Source: Arthrobacter sp. SPG23
GTDB taxonomy: Bacteria; Actinomycetota; Actinomycetes; Actinomycetales; Micrococcaceae
Length of the DNA stretch: 64,000 nt
Assembly (NCBI RefSeq): GCF_000876655.1
Contig: NZ_JYCN01000022.1
Span: 124,001 to 188,000 of the forward strand
Direction of reading: 5' to 3'
The first letter of the stretch is position 1; each line of letters begins with the position of its first letter. Positions 33,262 to 44,290 of the stretch are shown here, in pieces. Under the pieces are notes generated by a model, which ran no database searches, was not told the DNA's origin, and worked only from the letters and a program-made list of their open reading frames with translations. The position numbers and the translations under genes are program-made.

Positions 33262-33779
33262 CGCGCCCGGACCTGACGGGCACAGACCCGACCGTGATTA
33301 CGCCCGGGGCCGCATACGGATTCGCGCAGCGCCGATCGTGGGTGTTCTCCGCCTGGTGGTTCTCTGCTGTACTGGCAGCCTCCGGTGTGGCATATTCCGG
33401 TTTTTCCCTGATGCTGGCACGGAGCCCTGAAACCGGCGTGGTCTTGGTTATCCTGGGTGCAGCGATGTCCGCCATGGGCTGGGCACTGACCGCCATGCCT
33501 CGCTTCACGCGCAAATTCCCCAAGCCGGCTGCCGACATCCCGCGGGTGGAGCAGGGTATCAGGACCACTCCCATTACGATCCGGACGTTCCTCATCGCCA
33601 CCGCGCTGGGTGTGGCCGCGCTGGCCATACTCACGCCCAAGGACGCCTATCCGGACATACTTCCCGTCCTGGCAATGATCGTGACTTTAGCAGTTGGCGT
33701 GTGTGCCGGGCTGGCATACATACGCCGGCTGATGATCGGCAGCGCCGAGCTGTACACCCGGTGGCTCGAACGCCGCTGA
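33258..33779 (+). CDS. Four-helix membrane protein of the WXG100 cassette
   Basis: A 173-residue integral membrane protein with four predicted helices near 30-52, 58-78, 108-128 and 134-155. A basic loop sits between helices 2 and 3 and the C-terminus is short and basic (YTRWLERR). No known family is recognised. Translational coupling with the preceding gene and co-orientation with the WXG100 protein suggest a role in export of that protein or in immunity against it. It converges with the ABC exporter gene 19 bases away. Confidence 0.7.
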   Translation: MTRPDLTGTDPTVITPGAAYGFAQRRSWVFSAWWFSAVLAASGVAYSGFSLMLARSPETGVVLVILGAAMSAMGWALTAMPRFTRKFPKPAADIPRVEQGIRTTPITIRTFLIATALGVAALAILTPKDAYPDILPVLAMIVTLAVGVCAGLAYIRRLMIGSAELYTRWLERR

Positions 33780-33798
33780 GGGCGCGCCGGCTGACCTG

Positions 33799-35658
33799 TC
33801 AGAACCCCTCAGCTTCGTCCACGGTGAGCTGGGATTCGAACATCCTGAAGTACCGGCCGCGGAGGGCCACCAGTTCGCGGTGGGTTCCCTGCTCAACGAT
33901 CCGCCCGTCTTCGAGCATATAGACGATGTCCGCTTTCTCAATCGTTGCGAGCCGGTGGCTGATGGCGATGATCGTACTGCTGCGGTCGGCGAAGAGCCGG
34001 GTGAAGATCCGGTGCTCGGCGAGGGCGTCGATTGCCGACGTCGGCTCGTCCATCACCATGAAGGAGGCGTTCCGGTAGAAGTTCCGGGCCATGGCAAGCC
34101 GCTGCCACTGGCCGCCGCTCAATCCGCTGCCCTTGCGCCCGCGCGGATCTTCCATCCAGTTGCTGACGTGGTTGTCCAGGCCGTTGGGCAGTTTGTTGAT
34201 GAACTCGAGGGCCTCGGCGTCTGAAGCTGCCCGCCGGATCCGCTCATCGTCCCGCGGCGAATCGACGTCGCCAAAGAGAATGTTCTCTGCTGCCGTGGCG
34301 AACTCATACTTGAGGAATTCCTGGCTTAGCACCGCCAGATGGCGGTGCCAGGACGTGACGTCGACGGCGGCGAGGTCCACGCCGTCGAGCATCACCTGCC
34401 CCGAATCGGGGCGGTAGAGGCCGGCAAGAATCCGGATCAGGGTGGACTTGCCGGCGCCGTTCTCCCCCACGATGGCGATGTGCTGGCCCTCGCGGATGGT
34501 CATGCTGATGCCGCGGATCACCTCAATGTCGCTGCCCGTGTACGTGAAGCGGATGTCCCGCAGCTCCACGGTCTTCGGCGCCTGCAACAGCGGCGGGGCA
34601 TGCTCGGAGTGCACCGGGAGCGCCATGAAGAGTTCGTAGTCCTTGAGGTTCGCCAGGTCCTCGTCGATGGAGCTGAGCGAGGAGACCAGGTTATTGGCCG
34701 TGGACAGGGCCCGGCTGACAATCTGCTGGACGTAGAGGAACTGCCCCACCGGCTGGGCACGGGCGATGATCTGGCCCACCACCCAGATCAGCGAAACAAC
34801 CTCGGCTCCGTATTGCAGGGCGTCCGCCGCCAGCTGCTTGGGAATGTACCGCTTCTGGAAATCCAGCCGCCGCTTTTCATCCGCGTCCCGGAGCCGGGAA
34901 CGGAGCCCCATCAGGTAGCCAACGATCCCGTAGAGGCGCATCTCCGCAATATGTTGCGGCCGCAGCAGGTTGGTTTCGATCATCCGGCGCTGGCGGCGGG
35001 AGTCCACCTGCGTGTTCCAGTGCGCGATCTGCTCACGGGAGAGTTTGAACTGCAGGTAGACGCTGGGGACGATGGCCACCAACACGATCACCGCGATCCA
35101 CCAGCTGACCAGCAGGAGTGCTCCGACCGCGAGGATCACCGACACCAGCTGCGTGAAGATCGCGGCGATCCGGTCCAAGACCCGGGCATAGGAATCGGAG
35201 AACCGCTTGGCGCGGTCGTACAGGTCCACCGTTTCCTTGTCGTCGTAGCGCCAGAACTCGAGTGCCAGGAACCGCTCGTACATGAGGTCCCCCACGATGG
35301 CCCCGACCCTGAAGCTCATGAGTTGCTGGATGTAGCGGTCCACGCTGCTGAAAGCACCCCAAAAGAGGCCCAGGGCGGCGGTAACGATGACGTAGACGAT
35401 CGCCTGCTGGCCGGCAGCGGCATCGCCGGCGTACGCGGCAGCCAGGGCGGTGGTGGTCAGCGCGGCAAAGTAGGTGGTGACCAGGGGCAGCACCGCTGAA
35501 ATCAGCGAACCGACCACCTTCATCACGACGGCGGCAGGCGAGGCCCGGAAGCTGACCCTCAGCACCTGCGCCACAGCCCGCGCGTAGGGCCTCACGGCCA
35601 GCCGCCGCTGGGGGTCCCTTTTCGGGCTTAGTTCGGCGGGGTGGCGTGGTTGGGACAT
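33799..35658 (-). CDS. ABC exporter, fused permease and ATPase
   Basis: A 619-residue half-exporter. The N-terminal membrane domain (about 40-345) has roughly six helices. The ATPase domain (about 365-610) has Walker A GENGAGKSTLIRIL, signature LSGGQWQRLA, Walker B FMVMDEPTSA and the switch His in AISHRLATIEKA. It may homodimerise; no partner half-transporter is adjacent. The cargo is unknown. It converges with the WXG100 cassette and starts at ATG 35658. Confidence 0.9.
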   Translation of the reverse strand: MSQPRHPAELSPKRDPQRRLAVRPYARAVAQVLRVSFRASPAAVVMKVVGSLISAVLPLVTTYFAALTTTALAAAYAGDAAAGQQAIVYVIVTAALGLFWGAFSSVDRYIQQLMSFRVGAIVGDLMYERFLALEFWRYDDKETVDLYDRAKRFSDSYARVLDRIAAIFTQLVSVILAVGALLLVSWWIAVIVLVAIVPSVYLQFKLSREQIAHWNTQVDSRRQRRMIETNLLRPQHIAEMRLYGIVGYLMGLRSRLRDADEKRRLDFQKRYIPKQLAADALQYGAEVVSLIWVVGQIIARAQPVGQFLYVQQIVSRALSTANNLVSSLSSIDEDLANLKDYELFMALPVHSEHAPPLLQAPKTVELRDIRFTYTGSDIEVIRGISMTIREGQHIAIVGENGAGKSTLIRILAGLYRPDSGQVMLDGVDLAAVDVTSWHRHLAVLSQEFLKYEFATAAENILFGDVDSPRDDERIRRAASDAEALEFINKLPNGLDNHVSNWMEDPRGRKGSGLSGGQWQRLAMARNFYRNASFMVMDEPTSAIDALAEHRIFTRLFADRSSTIIAISHRLATIEKADIVYMLEDGRIVEQGTHRELVALRGRYFRMFESQLTVDEAEGF

Positions 35659-35664
35659 GCCTCC

Positions 35665-35670
35665 AGCCTA
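35665..35670 (-). promoter_or_regulatory. -10 hexamer TAGGCT of the ABC exporter
   Basis: It lies 6 nt from ATG 35658. The GGAGG in that gap touches the start codon too closely for normal spacing. The guaB terminator lies just upstream, giving the exporter its own unit. Confidence 0.45.
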
Positions 35671-35687
35671 GTGCTGCGCACAGAAGC

Positions 35688-35721
35688 AAACAGGCCGCGG
35701 GGAACTCCCCACGGCCTGTTT
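35688..35721 (-). terminator. Terminator hairpin of guaB
   Basis: AAACAGGCCG pairs with CGGCCTGTTT, and after one mismatch GGGG pairs with CCCC around a 4-base loop. The minus-strand side ends in GTTTGC, a short U-run within the stem foot. Confidence 0.7.
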
Positions 35722-35736
35722 GACGAATGCCGGGAC

Positions 35737-37311
<1,575 letters not shown>

Positions 37312-37458
37312 TCATTACGGGACTGGCCTGTGCAGATGGTGGTGCCTTGGTGCGGAAGTGTTGAATAAATTCTAGAACCTCGGCGGCGATCCCCATATTC
37401 CGCGGCGGTAATGTGAGCAACCGCACCTGCCCGCGTCTGGCCGCCCGGCTGCGCCGGC

Positions 37459-39516
37459 TCAGGTCCAGCCGGTGGCGGCCAGCAGCCGCTGCTCGAACAT
37501 GGGAATCATGGTCTGCACATAGGTCTTGGTCAGGTGGTTGTCATCTTTATAGACGTAGACGTTGCCCACCACTGCCGGGCAGATGCCGTCCGCGCAGATG
37601 AAGTCGCTCATGTCCATCAGGTGGAGTCCGTCCACCTTGCCGCGGTACTGGTCCAGGGGTGACGATTCAGCGAGCGATTCGCCCAACGGCGGATTGCACT
37701 CCTCCGCGGCGGCGCCCCTCTTTTGCACGCACTCCGGCATGTTGAACCCGAACCGCGGGTTGTCCCGGACCCCCACAACGTCCATTCCGGCGTCGGTGAA
37801 CGGCTTGATGCCCTCCAGGTAGCCGGGAACTTCGGTCTCGAACGGCGCGTCCGTGTGCGTCAGGGACGCGACGGTGAACACGGCGTCCGGCTTGTGTTCA
37901 AGCACATATGCGGCGCTGGCTCTGTTGAAGGCATTGCACTCGGCATCACGCTCGGCCGACTCCGCACCGAAGCGGCAGCTTCCCTTGAGGAGCGTGACCA
38001 CTTCCCAGCCATGCTCCTTGGCGACCGGGCCCAGCGCGGCCATGTACTGCTGCGCGTGCGAGTCGCCCAGCACCACGATCCTTTTGGTGACAACGTCGGG
38101 CTTGCTGTTCTGCAGGCAGCCGGAGAGCAGCGGATCACCGGGCACATTCCCGTCGGTGCAGAGGCCGTCGATATCCGCCCATTCGTTCTTCATGGCAGCC
38201 GGCGCCGGGATGATCTTCGCCTCCGGCGTCGGTTTGCCCGCGTTCTCCGGGGTCAGGGCGGCGGCACCCGGAGTCAGTTCCCTGGGCTGCGCCGCGGCGG
38301 CAGCTTCGTCGGCGGTCAGTTTGGTCTGCCACAGGGCCACCGGCCCGGCGAGCAGGGCTCCGCACGCCGCAATCACGACGGCGTTCCGCCAGATCCGCCG
38401 TTGCGGCCAGTGCCACTCGCGCAGCGGCTTTTCCACGAACCGGGTGGTGAGGACGGCCATCACCACTGACGCCGCCACGATGGCAAGGCCCTGGATGAGG
38501 TTCGGCGAGACAACACCCGTGCCGGCCAGGGCCAGGACCAGCAGCGGCCAGTGCCAGAGGTACAGCGCGTAGGAGTTGTCGCCAAGCGACACGAGGGGTT
38601 TCCAGCTCAGGAGGCGGTCTGCGCCGAAGCGGCTGCCGCTCTGGCCGGCCACAATGATCGCCGCGGCCGCCAGCGTGGGCCACAGCGCCACAAAACCGGG
38701 AAAGGAACGGTCCACGGTCAGCAGGAGGCCGCAGGACACCATCGCCGCCACGCCGGCCCAGCCCAGGATGACCCGCAGGATCTTTCCGGGCTTCAGGTAC
38801 GGAAGCGCGAGTGCCAGCAGGGAGCCCAGCGCGAACTCCCACAGCCGGGTCCTGGTATCAAAGTAGGCGTAGGCCTGGTTGGTGGCGGTCTGGTCAATGG
38901 AATACGCCAGCGACGCCGCAAATATCACGCCAAAGGCAACGGCCAGCAGCAGCCGGTAGCTGATTGCGGGCCGGCGGAGGACCCGGTGCAGCACGGCTGC
39001 TCCCGCAAACACCAGGGGCCACAGGATAAAGACCTGCCCCTGGATGGACAGCGACCAGAAATGCTGGAGGGGGCTCGCGCCGGAGTGGTCCTGGGCGTAG
39101 TAGTCAACGGCGGAGTCCGCAAGCAGCCAGTTCTGCCGGTAAAGCAGTGAGGCCCAGGCCTGGTCCAGGATGTCCGGCCAGCGGCTTTGCGGCAGGATGG
39201 CCCACGTGCCGGCGAGGACACCCAGGATAACCACGACGGCGGCGGGCAGCAGCCGCTTGAACAGGTGCAGCCAGTGGCTGACCAGCTTGAGCGGGCGGCC
39301 GCTTTCCACCTTCCGCACGAACGAGAGGGTGAGCAGGAACGCGGAAATAAGCAGGAAAATGTCCACCCCGCCGGACACCCGGCCCAGCCAGACGTGGTAC
39401 GTGACCACCATGAGTACTGCGAGGGCCCGGAGTCCCTGCACCTCGGGGCGGTACCCCTCCTTGGCCGCCTTGTTGGCGCTGGCTTGCGTGGCTCCACTCA
39501 GTGCTTGGCTCGTCAT
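37459..39516 (-). CDS. Acyltransferase-3 / SGNH fusion (OafA type), copy 1
   Basis: A 685-residue membrane O-acyltransferase. The AT3 domain (about 20-390) has about ten helices and begins with YRPEVQGLRALAVLMVVTYHVW, whose His is the conserved catalytic or translocating residue. A linker leads to an extracytoplasmic SGNH domain (about 445-685) with VLGDSHAQQ (Ser block) and DDNHLT (Asp-His block). Such fusions acetylate wall or exopolysaccharide sugars. The start overlaps the stop of a paralogue by 4 bases. The target glycan is unknown. Confidence 0.9.
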   Translation of the reverse strand: MTSQALSGATQASANKAAKEGYRPEVQGLRALAVLMVVTYHVWLGRVSGGVDIFLLISAFLLTLSFVRKVESGRPLKLVSHWLHLFKRLLPAAVVVILGVLAGTWAILPQSRWPDILDQAWASLLYRQNWLLADSAVDYYAQDHSGASPLQHFWSLSIQGQVFILWPLVFAGAAVLHRVLRRPAISYRLLLAVAFGVIFAASLAYSIDQTATNQAYAYFDTRTRLWEFALGSLLALALPYLKPGKILRVILGWAGVAAMVSCGLLLTVDRSFPGFVALWPTLAAAAIIVAGQSGSRFGADRLLSWKPLVSLGDNSYALYLWHWPLLVLALAGTGVVSPNLIQGLAIVAASVVMAVLTTRFVEKPLREWHWPQRRIWRNAVVIAACGALLAGPVALWQTKLTADEAAAAAQPRELTPGAAALTPENAGKPTPEAKIIPAPAAMKNEWADIDGLCTDGNVPGDPLLSGCLQNSKPDVVTKRIVVLGDSHAQQYMAALGPVAKEHGWEVVTLLKGSCRFGAESAERDAECNAFNRASAAYVLEHKPDAVFTVASLTHTDAPFETEVPGYLEGIKPFTDAGMDVVGVRDNPRFGFNMPECVQKRGAAAEECNPPLGESLAESSPLDQYRGKVDGLHLMDMSDFICADGICPAVVGNVYVYKDDNHLTKTYVQTMIPMFEQRLLAATGWT

Positions 39517-41594
39517 TGTTCCTTCCAGCCCGTCACCGCCATGAAGCGTTCCTCGAAAATTGGCGCCAGGGTCTTCATGTAGGTGGCGGTCGGGTGGTTA
39601 TCGTCCAGGTAGGCAATGATGTTTCCGATCACTGCCGGACACGTGTCCCCCGGGCAGAAGTAGTCTGAAAAGTCCAGGTTCTTCACGTTCGGGTAGGCAT
39701 TGGCCGGCGACTCGCCGGGATAAGCGTCTGTCCGCGGCATTGCGCAGGCCGCTTCGTCGTCGGCATGCCGGGCCAGGCATTCCGGTACGGACCCGGTAAA
39801 CCGTGGGGTGTCGCGGACGGATACCACGGGAATAGTGGAACCGGCAGCGGCTTCCAGCATCCGGGCCCAGCCTGGATCCATGAATTCAGTCCGGGGCTCG
39901 CCGTGGCTGACCCGGGTGCTGGTGGTGAAAATCAGATCAGGTTTGATCTTGGCAAATTCCGCGGAAACGGCTTTGTTGAAATCCACGCAATCCTCCGGAA
40001 TGGTCGGATCGGCACCCTCGGTGACCGGGCACAGCGCCTTGACGTACGACACCACCGACCAGTTGTAGCGTTTGGCCAGTTCCATGACCGGCGTCGCCCA
40101 GACGCCGGCATGCGAACTTCCCCACACCACGATTGTCTTCGTGGGTGACTCCACGTCGCCGTTGCTGCAACGGATGCCGTTCGGGTCATGGAAGCCTTCG
40201 CAGCCGCCGGGGAAATCCGCCCAGTCGCTGCTGACGTCGGCCAGGTCCGGCAGGAGGACTGCATCTGCAGCGGCAGTCCCCGAATATCCGGGCATCAGGC
40301 TCCTGGCGCCCGGATTGTTGTATTCAGCCTGCGCCAGCGCGGCGTCTGCCTGCAGCTGGATGGCATAGCGCGCTCCGCCCAGCGAACCCGCAGCAAGCGT
40401 CAGAACCAGGGCGATCGAGACGAGGGCCCGCCGGCGGTTGACCTCCGGCCACTTCCATTCGCGCCATGGTTTCTCAATAAAGCGGGTGGTGAGGTAGGCC
40501 AGCATCATCGAGACGACAATGATCACCGTCCCGGAGAGCGGCCCGGCGTGGTCCCGTCCCGTCGCCGCCAGGGCAATGACCAGGATTGGCCAATGCCATA
40601 GGTACAGGGCGTAGGAGATGTCTCCGAGCCGGACCAGCGGCCCGGCGCTGAGGATCCTGTCGACGCCGACCCGGCTGCCGGTTTGCCCGGCTGCAATGAC
40701 GCCCGCCGCCGCGAGGGTGGGCCACAATGCCGCCACTCCCGGAAATGCGCCCTGGACGTTGATCAGGATCCCGCAGCTCAACATGGCCGCAATGCCCAAC
40801 CAGCCAAGGGCAATGCGCCCTGTCCGCGGAATTCGGAGGCCGGGAAGAATGAGCGCCACCAGCGTTCCAAGGGCAAATTCCCACAGCCGGGCGCCGGTGT
40901 CGAAATAGGCCTGCGCCTGGTTTGTCAGGGTGAAGATGATCGAATAGACCAGTGAAACCGTGAATACACCGGCGAAGATATAGACCAGCAGGATCCGGTA
41001 GTGCAGCCGGTATCGTTTGGCCACGAGCGCTGCAGCGGCAAAAATCAGCGGCCACAGAATGAACACCTGCCCCTGGATGGAGAGCGACCAGAAATGCTGG
41101 AAAGGGCTGGCGCCGCTGTGGTCCGTCGCATAGTAGTCGGTGGCCTGTGACTGCAGCAGCCGGTTCTCGAAGTAGAACAGTGACGCCCAGCCTTCGGAAA
41201 TGATGCTGAGCCAGCGTGTGCGCGGCAGAAACAGCGAGCTCGCCGCCAGGACTGCGATGATGACGGTGACGGCCGCCGGCAGGAGGCGCCGGAACAAGTG
41301 GAGCCAGTGCTTGAACAGTGCCATCGGCCTGCCCTGCTCGTACTTGCCGACGAACTGCAGGGTCATCAGGAAGGCGGAGATCAACAGGAACACATCGACG
41401 CCGCCGGACACCCGGCCGAACCAGACGTGGTAGCTGACCACCATGAGCACGGCCAGGGAGCGCAAACCCTGGATCTCGGGCCTGAACTTTGATTTTCGGC
41501 CCGCCTCGACACCGGCGCCGCTGCGGCGCGGCGAGGCCAGGGCTCTCGCTATAGACACAGAAAAACCCCTCAAGCGGATAACCAAAGCATCCAT
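39513..41594 (-). CDS. Acyltransferase-3 / SGNH fusion (OafA type), copy 2
   Basis: A 693-residue paralogue of the following gene with the same layout: AT3 domain (about 36-410) beginning FRPEIQGLRSLAVLMVVSYHVW and SGNH domain (about 455-693). The Ser block reads VWGSSHAGV, with Ser instead of the usual Asp before the nucleophilic Ser; the DDNHPT block is kept. It is first in a two-gene unit (ATGA overlap). No clear Shine-Dalgarno precedes ATG 41594; TACGTT lies 8 nt upstream. Confidence 0.9.
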   Translation of the reverse strand: MDALVIRLRGFSVSIARALASPRRSGAGVEAGRKSKFRPEIQGLRSLAVLMVVSYHVWFGRVSGGVDVFLLISAFLMTLQFVGKYEQGRPMALFKHWLHLFRRLLPAAVTVIIAVLAASSLFLPRTRWLSIISEGWASLFYFENRLLQSQATDYYATDHSGASPFQHFWSLSIQGQVFILWPLIFAAAALVAKRYRLHYRILLVYIFAGVFTVSLVYSIIFTLTNQAQAYFDTGARLWEFALGTLVALILPGLRIPRTGRIALGWLGIAAMLSCGILINVQGAFPGVAALWPTLAAAGVIAAGQTGSRVGVDRILSAGPLVRLGDISYALYLWHWPILVIALAATGRDHAGPLSGTVIIVVSMMLAYLTTRFIEKPWREWKWPEVNRRRALVSIALVLTLAAGSLGGARYAIQLQADAALAQAEYNNPGARSLMPGYSGTAAADAVLLPDLADVSSDWADFPGGCEGFHDPNGIRCSNGDVESPTKTIVVWGSSHAGVWATPVMELAKRYNWSVVSYVKALCPVTEGADPTIPEDCVDFNKAVSAEFAKIKPDLIFTTSTRVSHGEPRTEFMDPGWARMLEAAAGSTIPVVSVRDTPRFTGSVPECLARHADDEAACAMPRTDAYPGESPANAYPNVKNLDFSDYFCPGDTCPAVIGNIIAYLDDNHPTATYMKTLAPIFEERFMAVTGWKEQ

Positions 41595-41774
41595 GTTACC
41601 GAAACGTAACTTTAATCGCGAATCGCCGACGCCGACGAACAGGACCCCCGCCTTCCATTAAGGCACTGCAAGCTGGGAGTTTCCAGAGGAGGGTCCCGGT
41701 CGCGGGCAGGTCTGGAAACTAGGCTGGTGCCGACGCCGCAGTGCATAACCGGGCAATACGGAGGAGTGGCCACA

Positions 41775-42743
41775 ATGATCGTTCAGGTGCGCATTTGCAT
41801 ACCCGCGGAGCTCTCCGACCTGGTGGTGGAAAGTTGCACCCAGCAAACCGGCGCGGCGGAAGTGGCCGTGCACAAAGGGGCGTCCATCCTGCCGCCCGGG
41901 GACGTCGTGGTGGTCCACGTGGCCCGGGAATCGGTGGAGGAGCTGCTGGAGAAGCTGCATGCACTCAACGTCCAGGAGCTGGGCTCCATCGCCGTGTCCA
42001 TGCCCGAACTTATGCTCTCCCGGCGTGCCGACCAGGCTGAAGCCGCCGCCCCGGGAGACGGCGCCGACGCCATGATCTGGGATGAGGTGACGCGCCAGAC
42101 CGGCGAGGATTCGCGGCTGACGTGGAGCTATTTGGCGTTCCTCGTCCTGGCGACGCAGCTGGCCGCGATCGGGATCGTCACTGATTCGACCATTGCCATT
42201 GTGGGAGCCATGGCCGTCGGTCCGGAATTCGGGCCCCTCGCTGCCCTGGCGGTGTCGCTCGCACAGCGGAAATGGCGGCTCGGACGGAGTGCGGCGCTGG
42301 CGCTGGGGGTCGGCTTTCCCGTGGCCATGCTCCTGGCAGCGCTGACAGCCTGGTTGTCAGTTCCGCTGGGGCTCTTTCCTCCCAACACCCTGGACACCGG
42401 GTCCGCCGTCGAGTTCATTTACCACCCGGGGCCCTACTCACTGATCGTTGCAGTGCTGGCCGGCACAGCGGGGATGCTGTCCGTGATCAGCCGGCGCTCG
42501 GCCGCCCTGATCGGGGTGTTCATTTCCGTGACCACCGTTCCGGCAGCCGGGTTTGTGGCGGTAGCGCTGGTGCTGGGCGAGTACCAGAAAGCGGCGGGCT
42601 CGGCACTTCAGCTGCTGCTCAACCTCGTGGGCATCGTAGCCTCGGCGCTGGCCGTACTCATCTTCTACCGGATCATCACCAGGCGGCTGCCGGAAGGGAG
42701 TGCCCGGCGGCTGAGGCGCCGGGCACTGCGTGCCCGCAGCTAG
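41775..42743 (+). CDS. DUF389 membrane protein
   Basis: A 322-residue protein. A soluble N-terminal alpha/beta domain (about 1-90, MIVQVRICIPAELSDLVVE) is followed by five or six transmembrane helices (about 115-300) with the DUF389 pattern DSTIAIVGAMAVGPEFGPLAALAVSLA. DUF389 proteins include TIGR00271-type predicted transporters; no substrate is established. GGAGGAG precedes ATG 41775. The gene is divergent from the acyltransferases and converges with the monooxygenase gene, overlapping it by 4 bases at the stops. Confidence 0.86.
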   Translation: MIVQVRICIPAELSDLVVESCTQQTGAAEVAVHKGASILPPGDVVVVHVARESVEELLEKLHALNVQELGSIAVSMPELMLSRRADQAEAAAPGDGADAMIWDEVTRQTGEDSRLTWSYLAFLVLATQLAAIGIVTDSTIAIVGAMAVGPEFGPLAALAVSLAQRKWRLGRSAALALGVGFPVAMLLAALTAWLSVPLGLFPPNTLDTGSAVEFIYHPGPYSLIVAVLAGTAGMLSVISRRSAALIGVFISVTTVPAAGFVAVALVLGEYQKAAGSALQLLLNLVGIVASALAVLIFYRIITRRLPEGSARRLRRRALRARS

Positions 42744-43855
42744 GCCGGCGGCCCCGCCACCACCGATGACGGCGCGGCGGGAATCTTTCCCGCCAGGTAT
42801 CGGGCGTCCCGGCAGGAGCCGGGGAGGGTGGCCGATGCGGCGCAGTACATGAATTCCTCTCCCAGGAAGAACAGTCCGGGCACGTCCGCGGCCACGCCGC
42901 GGTGCTGCCTGGGCCGTCCGCCGCCGTCGAACACCGGGGCCTCGATCCATCCGAAGGACTCGCGGTAGCCGGTGCACCAGATCACGTTGGACACGTCATC
43001 GAGGGAGCGTCCCGCCACAACGGGCCGCCCGTCCCGGACGCCGGTCACCCGCGGAACGATCTCGACGCCGGCGGCAGCCAGGTCCTTGCTCTTGGTCCTG
43101 ATCAGGGGATCCGCGTGCGCCAGCATGTTTGGTGCCGCCTTGCGGCCGATCGGAGTATCGAGTGTCAGCACGTGGAGCCCCGCGAAACGCACCAGGGGCA
43201 GGACGAAGCGGGCCGCGGCCCTTCCGTGCCGCACCGGCAGCTCGCCGCCCGGCTTGCCTGCTATCACTGTGTGGTGCGTGCGGCTCACTTCCAGGGCGAT
43301 TTCCGCCCCCGAGTTACCCAGCCCCACCACAAGGACACTGCCGCTCCCGAGCTGGCCCGGGTTCCGGTACTGGCTGGAATGCAGCTGCACAATGGACGGC
43401 GAGAGGTCCGGAGCAAAGTCCGGCACCCTGGGCTCCTGCGTGGAGCCGGTGGCCACAACGACGTTTCCGGCCAGCCACCGCCGGCCGTCCGAGGCCGCAA
43501 CGTACCGTCCATCCTCGCGCCGCAATTTCTCGACCCGGGTGCCGGTGCGGACCGGTAGGTCAAATGCGGCTGCATAAGCCTCAAGGTAGTCTGCGAGCTC
43601 GTCCTTGGTGGGGAAGGACAACCTGTCTCCCGGAAATCGCATGCCGGGCAGGCCGTCGTACTTGGCCGGTGTGAACAGCCTCATGGTGTCCCAGCGCTGC
43701 CGCCAGGCGTCACCGACCCTTGGATTCGCATCCAGGATCAGGAATTTCCGGCCCTGGCGCTTGAGGTAGTGGCCCATGGCCAGGCCCGCCTGTCCCCCTC
43801 CGATCACCAGCGTGTCAAGCGTGTCGCCCGACCCGCCGTCGTTCATGCTGTTCAT
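42740..43855 (-). CDS. Flavin-dependent monooxygenase / FAD-NAD(P) oxidoreductase (CzcO-like)
   Basis: A 371-residue enzyme with two dinucleotide-binding motifs: FAD-type VIGGGQAGLAMG (about 17-28) and NADPH-type VVGLGNSGAEIA (about 175-186). WRQRWDTMRLFTPAKYDGLPG and an ATGxxxxP-like VVATGSTQEPRVP segment match group B flavin monooxygenases of the CzcO/TrkA-like kind. Its ATG overlaps the stop of a small membrane protein by 4 bases. With the LuxR regulator it forms a three-gene row. The substrate is unknown. Confidence 0.87.
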   Translation of the reverse strand: MNSMNDGGSGDTLDTLVIGGGQAGLAMGHYLKRQGRKFLILDANPRVGDAWRQRWDTMRLFTPAKYDGLPGMRFPGDRLSFPTKDELADYLEAYAAAFDLPVRTGTRVEKLRREDGRYVAASDGRRWLAGNVVVATGSTQEPRVPDFAPDLSPSIVQLHSSQYRNPGQLGSGSVLVVGLGNSGAEIALEVSRTHHTVIAGKPGGELPVRHGRAAARFVLPLVRFAGLHVLTLDTPIGRKAAPNMLAHADPLIRTKSKDLAAAGVEIVPRVTGVRDGRPVVAGRSLDDVSNVIWCTGYRESFGWIEAPVFDGGGRPRQHRGVAADVPGLFFLGEEFMYCAASATLPGSCRDARYLAGKIPAAPSSVVAGPPA

Positions 43856-44199
43856 TGCGCTGCCTCCTGTTCAGCTGCTGCGGACTGATGAGGTGAACCA
43901 TCCCGGTCAGTCGTAGGCCGTCCTGCGTCCCCGCCTGGCCGTTCGTTCCTGTATTGCAGCCACCACACGAGCATCAGGGCGGAGGCCAGTACGTACACCG
44001 CGTGGAGCAGCCAGATCGGCCCGGCAGGCAGGTGGAAAACGTAGACGGAATGGACAGCGTTGGCCACATTGCTCAGGACCAGGTTGCTGAGGCTATAGGA
44101 CGCCAGGTCCTTGGTCCGCGCCGCCTTGAGGAGCATCGGAAGAATGCCAAGGGCGAACAGCACGGTCGAGAACGTGCCGGCCAGGACGGGAAGGTTCAT
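43852..44199 (-). CDS. Small membrane protein, PQ-loop/SemiSWEET-like
   Basis: A 115-residue protein with three predicted helices (about 5-24, 37-56 and 61-83) and a charged disordered tail. The stretch LPMLLKAARTKDLASYSLSN resembles the PQ-loop pattern (Pro, then basic residues, then S-x-S before helix 2) of half-transporters. The likeness is modest. It is translationally coupled to the monooxygenase, so it could move that enzyme's substrate or product; that is inference. Confidence 0.65.
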   Translation of the reverse strand: MNLPVLAGTFSTVLFALGILPMLLKAARTKDLASYSLSNLVLSNVANAVHSVYVFHLPAGPIWLLHAVYVLASALMLVWWLQYRNERPGGDAGRPTTDRDGSPHQSAAAEQEAAQ

Positions 44200-44205
44200 A
44201 GTTCG

Positions 44206-44211
44206 ACACTA
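44206..44211 (-). promoter_or_regulatory. -10 hexamer TAGTGT of the PQ-loop/monooxygenase pair
   Basis: It lies 6 nt from ATG 44199 in the 91-bp gap after the LuxR gene, giving the pair its own promoter and a natural target for that regulator. Confidence 0.45.
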
Positions 44212-44290
44212 GGACCGCGGCAGTGCGCCCCGCGTCGGCAGAATTATGCATCTTGCCCCGGACGCGCTGGGTAGTTCTACGCAGTCAGCC

